Source: Stutzerimonas stutzeri
Lineage (GTDB): Bacteria; Pseudomonadota; Gammaproteobacteria; Pseudomonadales; Pseudomonadaceae
Length of the DNA: 64,000 bases
Assembly: GCA_002345575.1 (NCBI GenBank)
Contig: DDVX01000007.1
Span: 248,001 to 312,000, forward strand
Direction: 5' to 3'
How positions within the stretch are numbered: position 1 is the first letter of the stretch; each line of letters starts with the position of its first letter. Positions 16,828 to 25,787 of the stretch are shown here, in pieces. The translations under genes were made by a program, and so were the position numbers. Below the pieces are notes generated by a model. The model did no database searches. It was given only the letters and a program-made list of their open reading frames with translations, and was not told where the DNA came from.

Positions 16828-17669
16828 TAAACCGCCTTAGTCACAGTCAGCCCCGAACGACGCAATGCAAGCGCTAGCGCGTCAGCGAGGGATGCCTTGG
16901 TGACGATGCCCTGCAGGTCTAGCCCGAGGTGGACGATGGTTTGCGCGATCTGCGGGCGCACGCCACTGATGATGCAATCGGCACCCATCAGACGGATCGC
17001 AGTAACCGTCTTGAGCAGATGCTGCGCTACCAGCGTATCGACAGTTGGCACACCCGTAATGTCGATAATGGCAATTTCCGAGCCGGTATCAACGATGCGC
17101 TGCAGCAGGGACTCCATCACCACCTGGGTGCGCTGTGAGTCGAGCGTGCCGATCATTGGCAACGCCAGAACACCGTCCCACAGCTTGACGACCGGTGTCG
17201 AAAGCTCGAGCAGCTCCTCCTGCTGACGCTTGATAACCGCTTCGCGCGACTTCTGGAAGGTGCGCACGGTGTGCAGACCCAGCTCATCGATAAGCTCGGA
17301 TAATGCCCACAACTGCTCGACCAGCTGCGCCGGTTCGTCGGCGTATTCGCCCTGCAGAAGCGACATCAAGGAGCGCTTGATCGAGAAAATAAAGCCGGCG
17401 GTCTGCTGCGAGTCGAAACCGAGCAGAACGCGACTGTGGGAAAGCTGCTCAAGGAACAGGCGCATCTCGTCCCACTTGGAGTCTTTGAAGTCTTCCGATG
17501 GAGCACCGATTGTCAGCAGGCGAACGAAGTCCGCAGTCTGCTGGCGAATATCTTCAGTCTTGACGTTGCGGTACAGACCGCTGGCAAGCAATTCGGTAGT
17601 CCAGCCGTCGACCAGCTTCTCCTCGTTATCGCGAATGAGATTGAGCGTGCGTGAATGCAATCTAGTCAT
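16827..17669 (-). CDS. rsbR: RsbR-like stressosome sensor
   Basis: A 280-residue protein. The N-terminal part (about 1-150) is an all-helical sensor region of the RsbR class, followed by a linker helix and a C-terminal STAS domain (165-275). Both phosphorylation threonines of Bacillus RsbRA have counterparts: Thr212 in DITGVPTVDTLVAQHL and Thr244 in GVRPQIAQTIVHLG. I chose the ATG at 17669 because a longer frame to 17900 adds 77 residues with no family character. A haem ligand cannot be confirmed by eye, so the signal sensed (for example oxygen) is unknown. It is the first gene of the stressosome operon. Confidence 0.92.
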   Translation of the reverse strand: MTRLHSRTLNLIRDNEEKLVDGWTTELLASGLYRNVKTEDIRQQTADFVRLLTIGAPSEDFKDSKWDEMRLFLEQLSHSRVLLGFDSQQTAGFIFSIKRSLMSLLQGEYADEPAQLVEQLWALSELIDELGLHTVRTFQKSREAVIKRQQEELLELSTPVVKLWDGVLALPMIGTLDSQRTQVVMESLLQRIVDTGSEIAIIDITGVPTVDTLVAQHLLKTVTAIRLMGADCIISGVRPQIAQTIVHLGLDLQGIVTKASLADALALALRRSGLTVTKAV

Positions 17670-18316
17670 TTGGCGCGGATCCTGAGCTGAGCGTAACGAT
17701 GATTTAACGGAAATAAGAGCCGTTCTGAGGCTACGGGTTCGTGCGATGAAGCAAAAAGAAAACCGGCGCCAGAGAGTTTCCTGAAACGCCAAGTGATGCG
17801 AGATAGAAAACGAAAGCCCCTTGTGAGCGGCTGCTGTTACAGGGCGTACAGACACACTGCAAGCAGGTCGAATAATCCGAAAGCGGACGCTATTGCGCAC
17901 TATCCTGACGATGAGGTCAATTAACTTTACGGGACCATTTCAAGCTCTTTCGAGGAGGTTTCATCCCAAAAAACAAGTGAGACCGTACCAATTTTCCGAA
18001 TATCTTCAGGCTTACCCAGACCAGCATCCTCCCGTCACTCCGGCTGCCAAACAACGCCGCTGAACGCGGCAACTGGCACATGTAAGCCTTAATGAGGCAT
18101 ATAACTGTCGCCGGAGCTATGCGACAATATGCGCGCCAAAAAATGGACCTCCCATTTTCAGTCTCAGTAGAACGGCCATAGCCTGCCGGTCCTGCTGCAC
18201 CCCTACGCCCGCTGGATCGAGTCGAGCTTCTTAACCAAGAAGCTTGAAGCGCGAACATTTGATACCCGAACCGCATCGCGCAGCTCCAGCCACTCTAGTT
18301 ATCAATAGGTAAGCAA
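17670..18316. other. Divergent intergenic region between rsbR and ybiT
   Basis: These 647 bp should contain the promoter of the stressosome operon (minus strand) and of ybiT (plus strand). An open frame of 119 codons at 17917-18276 on the minus strand is present but has no ribosome binding site or family resemblance, and I do not call it. I could not identify a sigma-54 or other clear promoter signature. The length is unusual for this compact window. Confidence 0.5.
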
Positions 18317-19903
18317 TTGATCTCCACCGCTAACATCACCATGCAGTTTGGCGCCAAGCCGCTGTTTGAAAACGTCTCCGTCAAGTTCGGCAACGGCAAT
18401 CGCTACGGCCTGATCGGTGCCAACGGCTGCGGCAAGTCGACGTTCATGAAGATTCTCGGTGGCGATCTTGAGCCTTCCGGTGGCCAGGTCATGCTTGAGC
18501 CCAATGTGCGCCTTGGCAAGCTGCGCCAGGACCAGTTCGCTTACGAGGACTTCAACGTCATCGATACCGTGATCATGGGTCACGAGGAGCTCTGGAAGGT
18601 CAAGGCCGAGCGCGAGCGCATCTATTCACTGCCGGAAATGAGCGAAGAAGACGGCATGGCGGTTGCTGAGCTGGAAACCGAATTCGCCGAACTTGACGGC
18701 TATACCGCTGAATCACGCGCTGGCGAACTGTTGCTTGGCTTGGGTATTCCGCTGGAACAGCATTTTGGTCCGATGAGTGAAGTGGCGCCCGGCTGGAAGC
18801 TGCGCGTATTGCTGGCCCAATCGTTGTTCTCCGATCCGGAAGTGCTGCTGCTGGACGAACCAACCAACCACTTGGACATCAACACCATCCGCTGGCTGGA
18901 GGACATTCTCAAGGTCCGTAACAGCACCATGATCATCATTTCCCACGACCGGCACTTCCTGAACTCGGTCTGTACGCATATGGCCGACCTAGATTACGGC
19001 GAGCTGCGCCTGTTCCCGGGTAACTACGACGAATATATGACCGCTGCCACCCAAAGCCGCGAGCGCCTGCTGTCGGACAACGCCAAGAAGAAGGCACAGA
19101 TCGCCGAGCTGCAGACCTTCGTCAGCCGCTTCTCCGCCAACGCCTCGAAGGCCAAGCAGGCCACCTCGCGGGCCAAGCTGATCGACAAGATCCAGCTGGA
19201 TGAGGTCAAGCCCTCCAGCCGTATCAGCCCCTTCATCCGCTTCGAGCAGACCAAAAAACTGCATCGTCAGGCGGTGACTGTGGAGAACATGGCCAAGGGT
19301 TTTGACGGTAAGCCACTGTTCAAGAACTTCAGCTTCACCGTGGAAGCCGGCGAGCGCGTCGCTATCATCGGCCCCAACGGCATCGGCAAGACCACCCTGC
19401 TACGTACCCTGGTTGGCGACCTGCAGCCAGATGCCGGCTCGGTGAAATGGACTGAAAGCGCCGAACTCGGCTACTACGCGCAGGATCATGCCGACGATTT
19501 CGAAGACGACATGACGCTGTTCGATTGGATGGGTCAGTGGACCCAAGGCGGCGAACAACTGGTGCGAGGCACCCTCGGCCGCATGCTGTTTTCCAACGAT
19601 GAAATTCTGAAATCGGTGCGGGTAATTTCCGGTGGCGAACAGGGCCGCATGTTGTTCGGCAAACTAATCCTGCAAAAGCCCAACGTACTTGTAATGGACG
19701 AACCCACCAACCACCTGGATATGGAATCGATCGAAGCACTGAACCTTGCGTTGGAGAACTATCCGGGCACGCTGATCTTTGTCAGCCATGACCGCGAATT
19801 CGTCAGCTCGCTGGCCACTCGCATCATCGAGCTGTCCGCTTCGGGTGTGACCGACTTCAGCGGCAGCTACGACGACTATCTGCGCAGCCAGGGCGTGATC
19901 TAA
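18317..19903 (+). CDS. ybiT: YbiT-type ABC-F ATPase
   Basis: A 528-residue ABC-F protein very similar in order and motifs to E. coli YbiT (530 residues). It has two ATPase domains: Walker A GANGCGKST (about 35) and GPNGIGKTT (about 356), Walker B LLLDEPTNHLD and LVMDEPTNHLD, with ISGGEQGRMLFGKL as second signature. The inter-domain linker (about 240-320) is the ribosome-contact arm. ABC-F proteins act on the ribosomal E site and modulate translation; they have no membrane part. The start appears to be TTG at 18317, since no ATG or GTG precedes the conserved N-terminus; the ATG at 18341 would remove the first strand. Confidence 0.93.
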   Translation: MISTANITMQFGAKPLFENVSVKFGNGNRYGLIGANGCGKSTFMKILGGDLEPSGGQVMLEPNVRLGKLRQDQFAYEDFNVIDTVIMGHEELWKVKAERERIYSLPEMSEEDGMAVAELETEFAELDGYTAESRAGELLLGLGIPLEQHFGPMSEVAPGWKLRVLLAQSLFSDPEVLLLDEPTNHLDINTIRWLEDILKVRNSTMIIISHDRHFLNSVCTHMADLDYGELRLFPGNYDEYMTAATQSRERLLSDNAKKKAQIAELQTFVSRFSANASKAKQATSRAKLIDKIQLDEVKPSSRISPFIRFEQTKKLHRQAVTVENMAKGFDGKPLFKNFSFTVEAGERVAIIGPNGIGKTTLLRTLVGDLQPDAGSVKWTESAELGYYAQDHADDFEDDMTLFDWMGQWTQGGEQLVRGTLGRMLFSNDEILKSVRVISGGEQGRMLFGKLILQKPNVLVMDEPTNHLDMESIEALNLALENYPGTLIFVSHDREFVSSLATRIIELSASGVTDFSGSYDDYLRSQGVI

Positions 19904-19921
19904 AAAGATTACGGTAATAGG

Positions 19922-19947
19922 AACGCCCCGCTGATGCGGGGCGTTTT
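19922..19947. terminator. Rho-independent terminator
   Basis: A perfect 9-bp GC-rich stem (AACGCCCCG with CGGGGCGTT) ends in a T tract 18 bp after the ybiT stop. A-rich sequence on the other side is short, so it mainly serves ybiT but could also stop the converging gene. Confidence 0.85.
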
Positions 19948-19968
19948 CGTATCTGCGATCTGTACCGA

Positions 19969-20661
19969 TCAGAACTGTGGCAGCAAGCGATAGAGACGCT
20001 GGAGATATAAATAGTCGAGCCACGCTACCTGATGGGCAATGACGATCAGCCAGAACACCAGCTGGAACGACCATTTGCGGGTCTTGTGTCGCAACCACTG
20101 CTGAGCGATCAACGCACCCGGCCAGCCACCCAGCAATTCAACCAGATGCAACCGCGACTCAGGCGTGCGCCAGCCGCCACGTAGAGCGTTACGCTTGTCA
20201 CGCCAGTAGAGCGGGAAGGCCAGCAGACTGGCCAACGGATAAGCCAACAGCGGCCAGTTGCTGCCCTGCTCCGCCGCCAATCGAAGGCTGCCGAGCGCAG
20301 GCAGTAGACAGAGCAGGAACAACCCCAGCGCCTTCAGCAATGGTTGCTGCAACGGAACGTTATAGCGCACAGGTGCCCCGGCTTTCATTCGCGGCACAGT
20401 CTTGGTCACTGATCTGGCAGGCTTTTGGCGAATGGTGGGCTCGTCTAGCGACAAGGGAGCATCCAGACGGATATGCGTCGCGCGCAGACGCCCTGTAGCG
20501 TCGGCCTCGCTCAGATAGAGCACCCGGTCGCCTTGCACGGGGCGCCGTACGCCACGCATGGCCGAGATGTGCGCAAAGACATCGCCATCGCCCCGCTCCG
20601 GTCGTATGAAGCCAAAACCCTTCTGGTCGTCCCAGCTTCTAAGCTGACCGCGTAATTCCAT
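19969..20661 (-). CDS. Cold-shock domain / DUF1294 membrane protein
   Basis: A 230-residue protein. Residues 1-67 are a cold-shock-like OB fold with RNP-type motifs (KGFGFIRPERGDGDVFAHISAM). After a linker, residues about 105-225 form a DUF1294 membrane domain with three or four hydrophobic segments (ALGLFLLCLLPALGSL, LLAYPLASLLAFPLYW, FQLVFWLIVIAHQVAWL) and the conserved DKRNALRGGWRTPE..LHLVELLGGWPGALIAQ pattern. This fusion is common in gammaproteobacteria; the function is unknown, though it suggests nucleic-acid binding at the membrane. It stands alone. Confidence 0.9.
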   Translation of the reverse strand: MELRGQLRSWDDQKGFGFIRPERGDGDVFAHISAMRGVRRPVQGDRVLYLSEADATGRLRATHIRLDAPLSLDEPTIRQKPARSVTKTVPRMKAGAPVRYNVPLQQPLLKALGLFLLCLLPALGSLRLAAEQGSNWPLLAYPLASLLAFPLYWRDKRNALRGGWRTPESRLHLVELLGGWPGALIAQQWLRHKTRKWSFQLVFWLIVIAHQVAWLDYLYLQRLYRLLPQF

Positions 20662-20888
20662 GACTGATGATCCGCTTGGCAGGATCAGGGATTCTAATGC
20701 GGCGCTCGGCTCAGGAGGAGCTGGTTGGCGTCGTGTGAGCAGCAGCGGTCAGGATTGTTCGCCTTGAAGCAGTGAACGAGATAGCCACAGGTTTTCTCGC
20801 GCAGCTATGTTGGACGCTGAGCGCCCCCCGGTACCCACGCAATAGCCTGGGCACCGTTGGGGCAGATCATCCCTGGAGACCGCACCTT

Positions 20889-21272
20889 CTAATTGACGAA
20901 CGCCCGGGAGCTCTCGAGGTAGGCCTGGCCCTGACTCTGTACCACCTCGGGCTTGCTGGTCTCGGATGCCACGTGGACCTCTTCCAGCAGCGCCGCGGTT
21001 TTCTCTAAGTCCGTCTGGATTCGCTCCAGCGCGTTTTCCAAGGTGTAGGTCAGCATGTGCACCTCGTGCATATCTATAGCTGTCAGCTCATCCTTGGCTA
21101 GGAGCGCTTCAAGTTTGGGGTTGTATTCGCTCAGGTTGCTGACCGCCTGCTCTGTGGTTTCCGCTGCCTTCCCCTTGGAATGCGCAGGCCGCGCAGTGCC
21201 GTCGTCGGCCCAGCTAACGGCGCTCAGAACAAGGGCAATGGCCCCGGTGAACAGGCGAATGGAAGTCTGCAT
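20889..21272 (-). CDS. Small periplasmic protein of unknown function (DUF6746-like)
   Basis: A protein of about 127 residues with an N-terminal signal peptide (TSIRLFTGAIALVLSAVSWA, cleaved before DDGTARP). The mature part is acidic and helical, with a likely coiled coil between residues 40 and 105 (YNPKLEALLAKDELTAIDMHE..LTYTLENALERIQTDLEKTAALLEEVH). It resembles a small pseudomonad family of unknown function. The ATG at 21272 follows AAGAGA at a good distance; the ATG at 21278 is possible. It diverges from the thioredoxin-like gene at 21459. No function is assigned. Confidence 0.75.
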   Translation of the reverse strand: MQTSIRLFTGAIALVLSAVSWADDGTARPAHSKGKAAETTEQAVSNLSEYNPKLEALLAKDELTAIDMHEVHMLTYTLENALERIQTDLEKTAALLEEVHVASETSKPEVVQSQGQAYLESSRAFVN

Positions 21273-21458
21273 GGTCATTCTCTTGCTGTGATAAAGGTGC
21301 AAAAAACAATAGCGCCAATGAAAACCATTCGCAATCAATCATGTTTCATTCAAAGCGCGGCCCAATGTCGCAACAACCTGCAACTCGCCCGCCGCGCACC
21401 TTCATCAACTGCGAGGTACAGTGCCGGTCCATCCGTACAGAGCGAAGGAGTCGGAGCG

Positions 21459-22271
21459 ATGCTCACTCTGAATATTGGCCCGCTGGTAATTGGTATTTCG
21501 CAGCTGTTATTGATGCTGAGCCTGCTCTTGGCGGTGCTCACCGGCTGGTGGATGGGCCGGCGGCACCAGCGCAATCCGGAGCGCCAGGTATTTCGGCTTT
21601 TGGTGCTGGCGCTTGTGGTGGCAAGGCTGGCCTTTGTCGTCGTCTATTTCGACGAATTCAGCGATAACTGGTGGGCCATGCTGGATATCCGTGACGGTGG
21701 ATTCATTCCCTGGCCTGGGATTCTCGCCGCGTTGCTGGCCAGCGGCTGGCTGCTCTGGCGCAACGCCGATCTGCGCAGGCCATTGGGCGCCGCGCTGGCC
21801 GTGGGTGTGCTGAGCTGGGGTTTCACCAACCTGGGCTGGCATGCATTCGAACAAGGCACGCGCCTGCCTGAGATGGCCTTGCGCGACATATCAGGCGCAC
21901 CGGTCAAGCTGGAGGACTACGTCGGCAAACCACTGGTGATCAACCTCTGGGCCACCTGGTGCCCGCCCTGCCGCCGTGAGATGCCAGTACTGGCCGAGGC
22001 CCAGGAGAACCATGATGAGTTTGTCTTCCTGTTCGTCAACCAGGGTGAAGGCGAAGGCCAAATTACTCGGTTTCTGCAAGGCAGCGGTCTCGATCTGCGC
22101 AATCTGCTGATTGACAGCGGTGGCCGGCTTGGCCAGCACGTCGGCTCGCAAGCTCTGCCGACAACCCTGTTCTACGATGCACAAGGCCGGCAAGTGGGTA
22201 GCCATCTGGGCGAGTTGTCGCGCGCCAGCCTATCGCATGCGCTAATCGCCTTGCAGCAAGAGCCTAAGTAA
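21459..22271 (+). CDS. TlpA-like membrane thioredoxin
   Basis: A 270-residue protein. The N-terminal 130 residues hold about four membrane helices (IGISQLLLMLSLLLAVLTGWW; LLVLALVVARLAFVVVYF; GILAALLASGWLLW; PLGAALAVGVLSWGF). The C-terminal periplasmic domain is a TlpA/ResA-type thioredoxin fold with the active site WATWCPPC near residue 170 and a cis-proline region SQALPTTLFYD. It probably reduces or oxidises periplasmic thiols, for example in cytochrome c maturation. I chose the ATG at 21459 because of the AAGGAG box 8 bases upstream. Confidence 0.9.
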   Translation: MLTLNIGPLVIGISQLLLMLSLLLAVLTGWWMGRRHQRNPERQVFRLLVLALVVARLAFVVVYFDEFSDNWWAMLDIRDGGFIPWPGILAALLASGWLLWRNADLRRPLGAALAVGVLSWGFTNLGWHAFEQGTRLPEMALRDISGAPVKLEDYVGKPLVINLWATWCPPCRREMPVLAEAQENHDEFVFLFVNQGEGEGQITRFLQGSGLDLRNLLIDSGGRLGQHVGSQALPTTLFYDAQGRQVGSHLGELSRASLSHALIALQQEPK

Positions 22272-22402
22272 CTACCAAACCGGCATCTTTTCTCCAATGC
22301 CGATTAATATGCGTCGGCACGCTGCCGCCTACCGACGCCGGCAGCATTCCGTAACGACACCACCTAGCCGGCTATGAATATGGCAACGGCTGAGATCCTT
22401 GG

Positions 22403-24166
22403 ATGAAGTCTCGACTGGCACGCTACCTGCCCTGCCTGCAGTGGGGCGCAACCTATGACTGCCATGCCGCAGGCCGCGACAGCCTGGCGGCGGTGATCGT
22501 CACCCTGATGCTGATTCCGCAGAGCCTCGCCTACGCCATGCTGGCCGGCCTACCGGCGATCAATGGCCTTTATGCCAGCATCCTGCCGCTGGTTGCCTAC
22601 ACCTTGTTCGGCACCAGCCGCACGCTGTCGGTCGGCCCGGTGGCGGTAATTTCGCTGATGACCGCGGCGGCGCTGGGGCCGCTGTTTGTCGCCGGCAGCG
22701 CTGAATATGCCGGGGCTGCGCTGGTATTGGCATTACTGTCCGGCGCCCTGCTGCTGGCCATGGCGCTGTTGCGCCTGGGTTTTCTGGCGAATTTTCTTAG
22801 CCATCCGGTGATTTCCGGTTTTATCAGCGCCTCGGCCATTCTCATCGCCTTGAGCCAGCTCAAACATATCCTCGGAGTCGAGGCTCAGGGCGACAACGCT
22901 GTGATGTTGCTGCTCAGGCTGCTGCAGGGCCTACCCCAAATACACTTGCCGACCCTGGCCATCGGCGCGGCTAGCCTGCTGTTCGTCTACCTGTCGCGAT
23001 GCCATCTGGGCCGCTGGCTGGGCGCGCCGCCACGGCTCGCCGACAGCCTCGGCAAGATCGGCCCGATCATTGCCCTGCTAGGCTCGATTCTGCTGGTCGG
23101 CACTCTGGAACTGGGCGATGCCGGGGTGAAGGTCGTCGGTCTTGTGCCTCAGGGGCTGCCGACGATCAGCCTGCCAGAGATGGATATCGCGCTGCTTCGG
23201 CAACTGCTGCCGGCCGCTGTGCTGATCAGTCTGGTGGGCTTTGTGGAATCGGTTTCGGTCGGCCAGACCCTGGCCTCCAAGCACCGTGAACGCATTGACC
23301 CCAACCAGGAACTGGTCGCGCTAGGCAACGCCAACATCGCTGCGGCACTTAGCGGCGGCATGCCGGTTACCGGAGGCTTTTCCCGCTCGGTAGTGAACTA
23401 CGATGCTGGCGCAAAAACCCCCATGGCCGGTGCGTTGGCGGCTGTCGGCATTGCCATCACCGCGCTGTATTTCACCCCACTGCTGCACGACCTGCCACAC
23501 GCCGTGCTGGCCGCGATCATTATTGTCGCGGTGCTGAGCCTGGTCGATCTTGGCGCGCTCGGACGTACTTGGCGCTACTCCTCGCAGGATGGGGCAGCCA
23601 TGGCGGCCAGCATGCTCGGCGTGCTGCTGATTGGGGTCGAAGCAGGCATTCTGCTGGGCGCCGGTCTGTCCCTGCTGCTGTTTCTCTGGCGCACCAGTCA
23701 GCCGCACATCGCGGTGGTCGGGCAGGTGCCGGGCAGCGAACACTTCCGCAATGTCGAGCGCTACGCGGTGGTCGAAAGCAGCAAAGTCCTGTCGGTTCGG
23801 GTGGATGAAAGCCTCTACTTCCCCAACGCGCGCTTTCTCGAAGATCACATAGCCAAGCTGGTCGGCCAGCGTCCAGCCGCCGAGCATCTGGTACTGATGT
23901 GCCCCGGCATCAACCTGATCGACGCCAGCGCGCTGGAAAGTCTGGAAACCATCAGCGAGCGGCTGCGAACCGCGGGTATCCAGCTGCATCTTTCAGAGGT
24001 CAAGGGGCCGGTAATGGACGGGCTGCGCCGATCCGACTTTCTCCGAGCCTTTGGTGGCCAGGTGTTTCTCAGCCAGTTCGATGCGCTGAGAACCCTTGAT
24101 CCCGAGACCACACGGGAGGCGCTCGAAGGCGCTCATCTGCCTCCATCTGCAAATAGCAAAGGTTGA
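22403..24166 (+). CDS. SulP-family anion transporter with STAS domain
   Basis: A 587-residue SLC26/SulP protein. The membrane domain (about 25-430) starts with the family signature AVIVTLMLIPQSLAYAMLAGLPAINGLYAS and includes VESVSVGQTLASKHRERIDPNQELVALGNANIAAALSGGMPVTGGFSRS in the second half. A cytoplasmic STAS domain occupies about 445-560 (LSVRVDESLYFPNARFLEDHI, CPGINLIDASALESLE). Substrates of the family include sulfate, bicarbonate and dicarboxylates; this copy cannot be assigned. It is a single gene on the plus strand. Confidence 0.94.
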   Translation: MKSRLARYLPCLQWGATYDCHAAGRDSLAAVIVTLMLIPQSLAYAMLAGLPAINGLYASILPLVAYTLFGTSRTLSVGPVAVISLMTAAALGPLFVAGSAEYAGAALVLALLSGALLLAMALLRLGFLANFLSHPVISGFISASAILIALSQLKHILGVEAQGDNAVMLLLRLLQGLPQIHLPTLAIGAASLLFVYLSRCHLGRWLGAPPRLADSLGKIGPIIALLGSILLVGTLELGDAGVKVVGLVPQGLPTISLPEMDIALLRQLLPAAVLISLVGFVESVSVGQTLASKHRERIDPNQELVALGNANIAAALSGGMPVTGGFSRSVVNYDAGAKTPMAGALAAVGIAITALYFTPLLHDLPHAVLAAIIIVAVLSLVDLGALGRTWRYSSQDGAAMAASMLGVLLIGVEAGILLGAGLSLLLFLWRTSQPHIAVVGQVPGSEHFRNVERYAVVESSKVLSVRVDESLYFPNARFLEDHIAKLVGQRPAAEHLVLMCPGINLIDASALESLETISERLRTAGIQLHLSEVKGPVMDGLRRSDFLRAFGGQVFLSQFDALRTLDPETTREALEGAHLPPSANSKG

Positions 24167-24383
24167 AATCACCCGCGTAGCGTTCTGCCAGCAGCTGAAC
24201 CCGCGCTAAGAAGGACTGTCCAGAGCACAAGCGCACCCGCTCTAACGCGCTGCGCTGGGCGCATGCGCTACCGATATTGGACACCGTAGTCGTTATTTTT
24301 TGAAAAAGAGGGAATTTGCCGCAGGCGACAACGCCCGACGCTGCTTATACTGACCACCCCATCCCATCTGGAGAGCCAGACCT

Positions 24384-24656
24384 GTGAACAAAGCCGAGTT
24401 GATTGAAGCCATTGCCGCCTCTGCGGACATTCCAAAAACCACCGCCACCCGCGTACTCGACGCCTTTACTGAAAGCGTTACCACCACCCTACAGAACGGT
24501 GACAGCGTCACCCTGGTCGGTTTCGGCACCTTCGCCGTCAAGGAGCGCGCTGCACGTGACGGCCGCAACCCGCAGACTGGCGCCACCATCAAGATTGCCG
24601 CCGCAAAGCTGCCAGGCTTCAAGCCAGGCAAGACACTCAAGGATGCAGTGAACTGA
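24384..24656 (+). CDS. HU-family DNA-binding protein
   Basis: A 90-residue protein of standard HU length. It has the two N-terminal helices (NKAELIEAIAASADIPKTTATRVLDAFTESV), the VTLVGFGTFAVKERAARDGRNPQTG beta-ribbon with the intercalating proline in R-N-P-Q-T-G, and the closing FKPGKTLKDAVN. It bends DNA and compacts the nucleoid. The start is GTG at 24384, 8 bases after a GGAGAG box. Pseudomonads carry several HU paralogues; this looks like the minor HupN/HupB type, but which is uncertain. Confidence 0.93.
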   Translation: MNKAELIEAIAASADIPKTTATRVLDAFTESVTTTLQNGDSVTLVGFGTFAVKERAARDGRNPQTGATIKIAAAKLPGFKPGKTLKDAVN

Positions 24657-24734
24657 TTCCGCTGCTCAGGCGCTGGCGCTTTACACGAGCGCAGCGCCTG
24701 ACACCTCCCGTCTCACAGCCCCGCCTTTCTCGCG

Positions 24735-25502
24735 TCACTCCTTGTCGCGATCAACCATAAAGCCCGCCCACGCCTGCCGCGACGGCATGATTTCCAGCCG
24801 ATTGATATTGATATGCGCCGGCAACGTGGCGACATAAAAAATCTGCTCGGCGATATCTTCTGCAGTCAGCGGTGTAGTGGTCCTGTACAGCGCATCTGAT
24901 GCCGCCTGATCGCCCTTGTTGCGCACCAGAGTGAACTCCGTCTCCGCCAGGCCAGGTGCAATATCCGTGACCCGCACACCTGTTGCTACCAAGTCGCAGC
25001 GCAGGTTGTAGCTGAACTGCTGCACGAACGCCTTGCTGGCGCCATACACATGGCTGCCCGGATAGGGCCAGCTGCCTGCAACCGAGCCGATATTGACGAT
25101 GCTGGCGCCCTTGCCCGTCTCGATCAGCGCCGGCAGCAGCGTGTGGGTGACATTGACCAGCCCGGTGATATTGGTGTCGATCATCGTGTGCCAGTCGTTC
25201 AGATCGGTCTTCTGAGCCGGCTCGGGCGCCAGAGCCAATCCGGCGTTATTCACCAGGCAGGTCACTTTGCGAAAACCTTCGGGCAGCTGCTCGATCACGC
25301 CCTTCACCTCATCGATGCTGCGCACGTCCAGGCTGGCGATATGCACCGGCACCTTGGTTTGCAGCTCGTCTTGCAGCGTTTGCAAGCGCTCGAAACGGCG
25401 GCCGGTCAGCACCAGCGACCAGCCGGCCTCAGCAAAACGACGTGCAGTGGCACGGCCGAACCCGGACGTGGCACCAGTGATGAAAACGACCTTGGTGTTC
25501 AT
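24735..25502 (-). CDS. Short-chain dehydrogenase/reductase (YdfG-like)
   Basis: A 255-residue SDR. It has the cofactor motif TGATSGFG (residues 9-16), NNAGLAL, the catalytic Ser in NIGSVAGSWPYPGSHVYGASKAF with Tyr and Lys of Y-x3-K, and DIAPGLAETEF. The TGRR stretch after the second strand suggests NADPH use. It resembles YdfG, an NADP-dependent 3-hydroxy acid/malonic semialdehyde reductase, and its neighbourhood beside 3-hydroxyisobutyrate dehydrogenase fits that. I placed the start at the ATG at 25502; a longer frame reaches into the MITE. Confidence 0.9.
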   Translation of the reverse strand: MNTKVVFITGATSGFGRATARRFAEAGWSLVLTGRRFERLQTLQDELQTKVPVHIASLDVRSIDEVKGVIEQLPEGFRKVTCLVNNAGLALAPEPAQKTDLNDWHTMIDTNITGLVNVTHTLLPALIETGKGASIVNIGSVAGSWPYPGSHVYGASKAFVQQFSYNLRCDLVATGVRVTDIAPGLAETEFTLVRNKGDQAASDALYRTTTPLTAEDIAEQIFYVATLPAHININRLEIMPSRQAWAGFMVDRDKE

Positions 25503-25609
25503 GCGTATCCTCTCAATGGCGATGCTCGTAGAAGCATCACGGTTGTCTGTAGGTTGGCTATGGTCGGCGCTCAGGAGGAAAATTTCGAGCGTTTCGCCTC
25601 CCGGGACTG

Positions 25610-25756
25610 CTAGCAGGCCGTTGAAAAATGTAGGCGAGGCAGGCAAGACAAGGCAAAAACAGGCGAGGAAGCGGAGTTTAGTGGTCTAAATGAGCATTCC
25701 GAGCCTGTTTTTAACGCAGTATTGCCAACGCAGGTAGTCTTTCAACGGCCTGCTAG
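25610..25756. mobile_element. MITE, 147 bp, with perfect 17-bp terminal inverted repeats
   Basis: The ends are CTAGCAGGCCGTTGAAA and its exact reverse complement TTTCAACGGCCTGCTAG. The interior is partly self-complementary (CAAAAACAGGC near 25654 with GCCTGTTTTT near 25702), so the whole can fold into a long hairpin. It carries no gene. It sits between the divergent SDR and mmsB genes, ending 32 bp before the mmsB start. A deleted sibling is at 7948-8003. A target duplication is not clear. Confidence 0.8.
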
Positions 25757-25787
25757 GCTCAGAACATTACAAGAACAGGACATCTCC

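Noticed and set aside
17917..18276. A 119-codon minus-strand frame in the rsbR-ybiT gap
   Set aside because: No ribosome binding site, no family likeness, composition typical of a random GC-rich frame.
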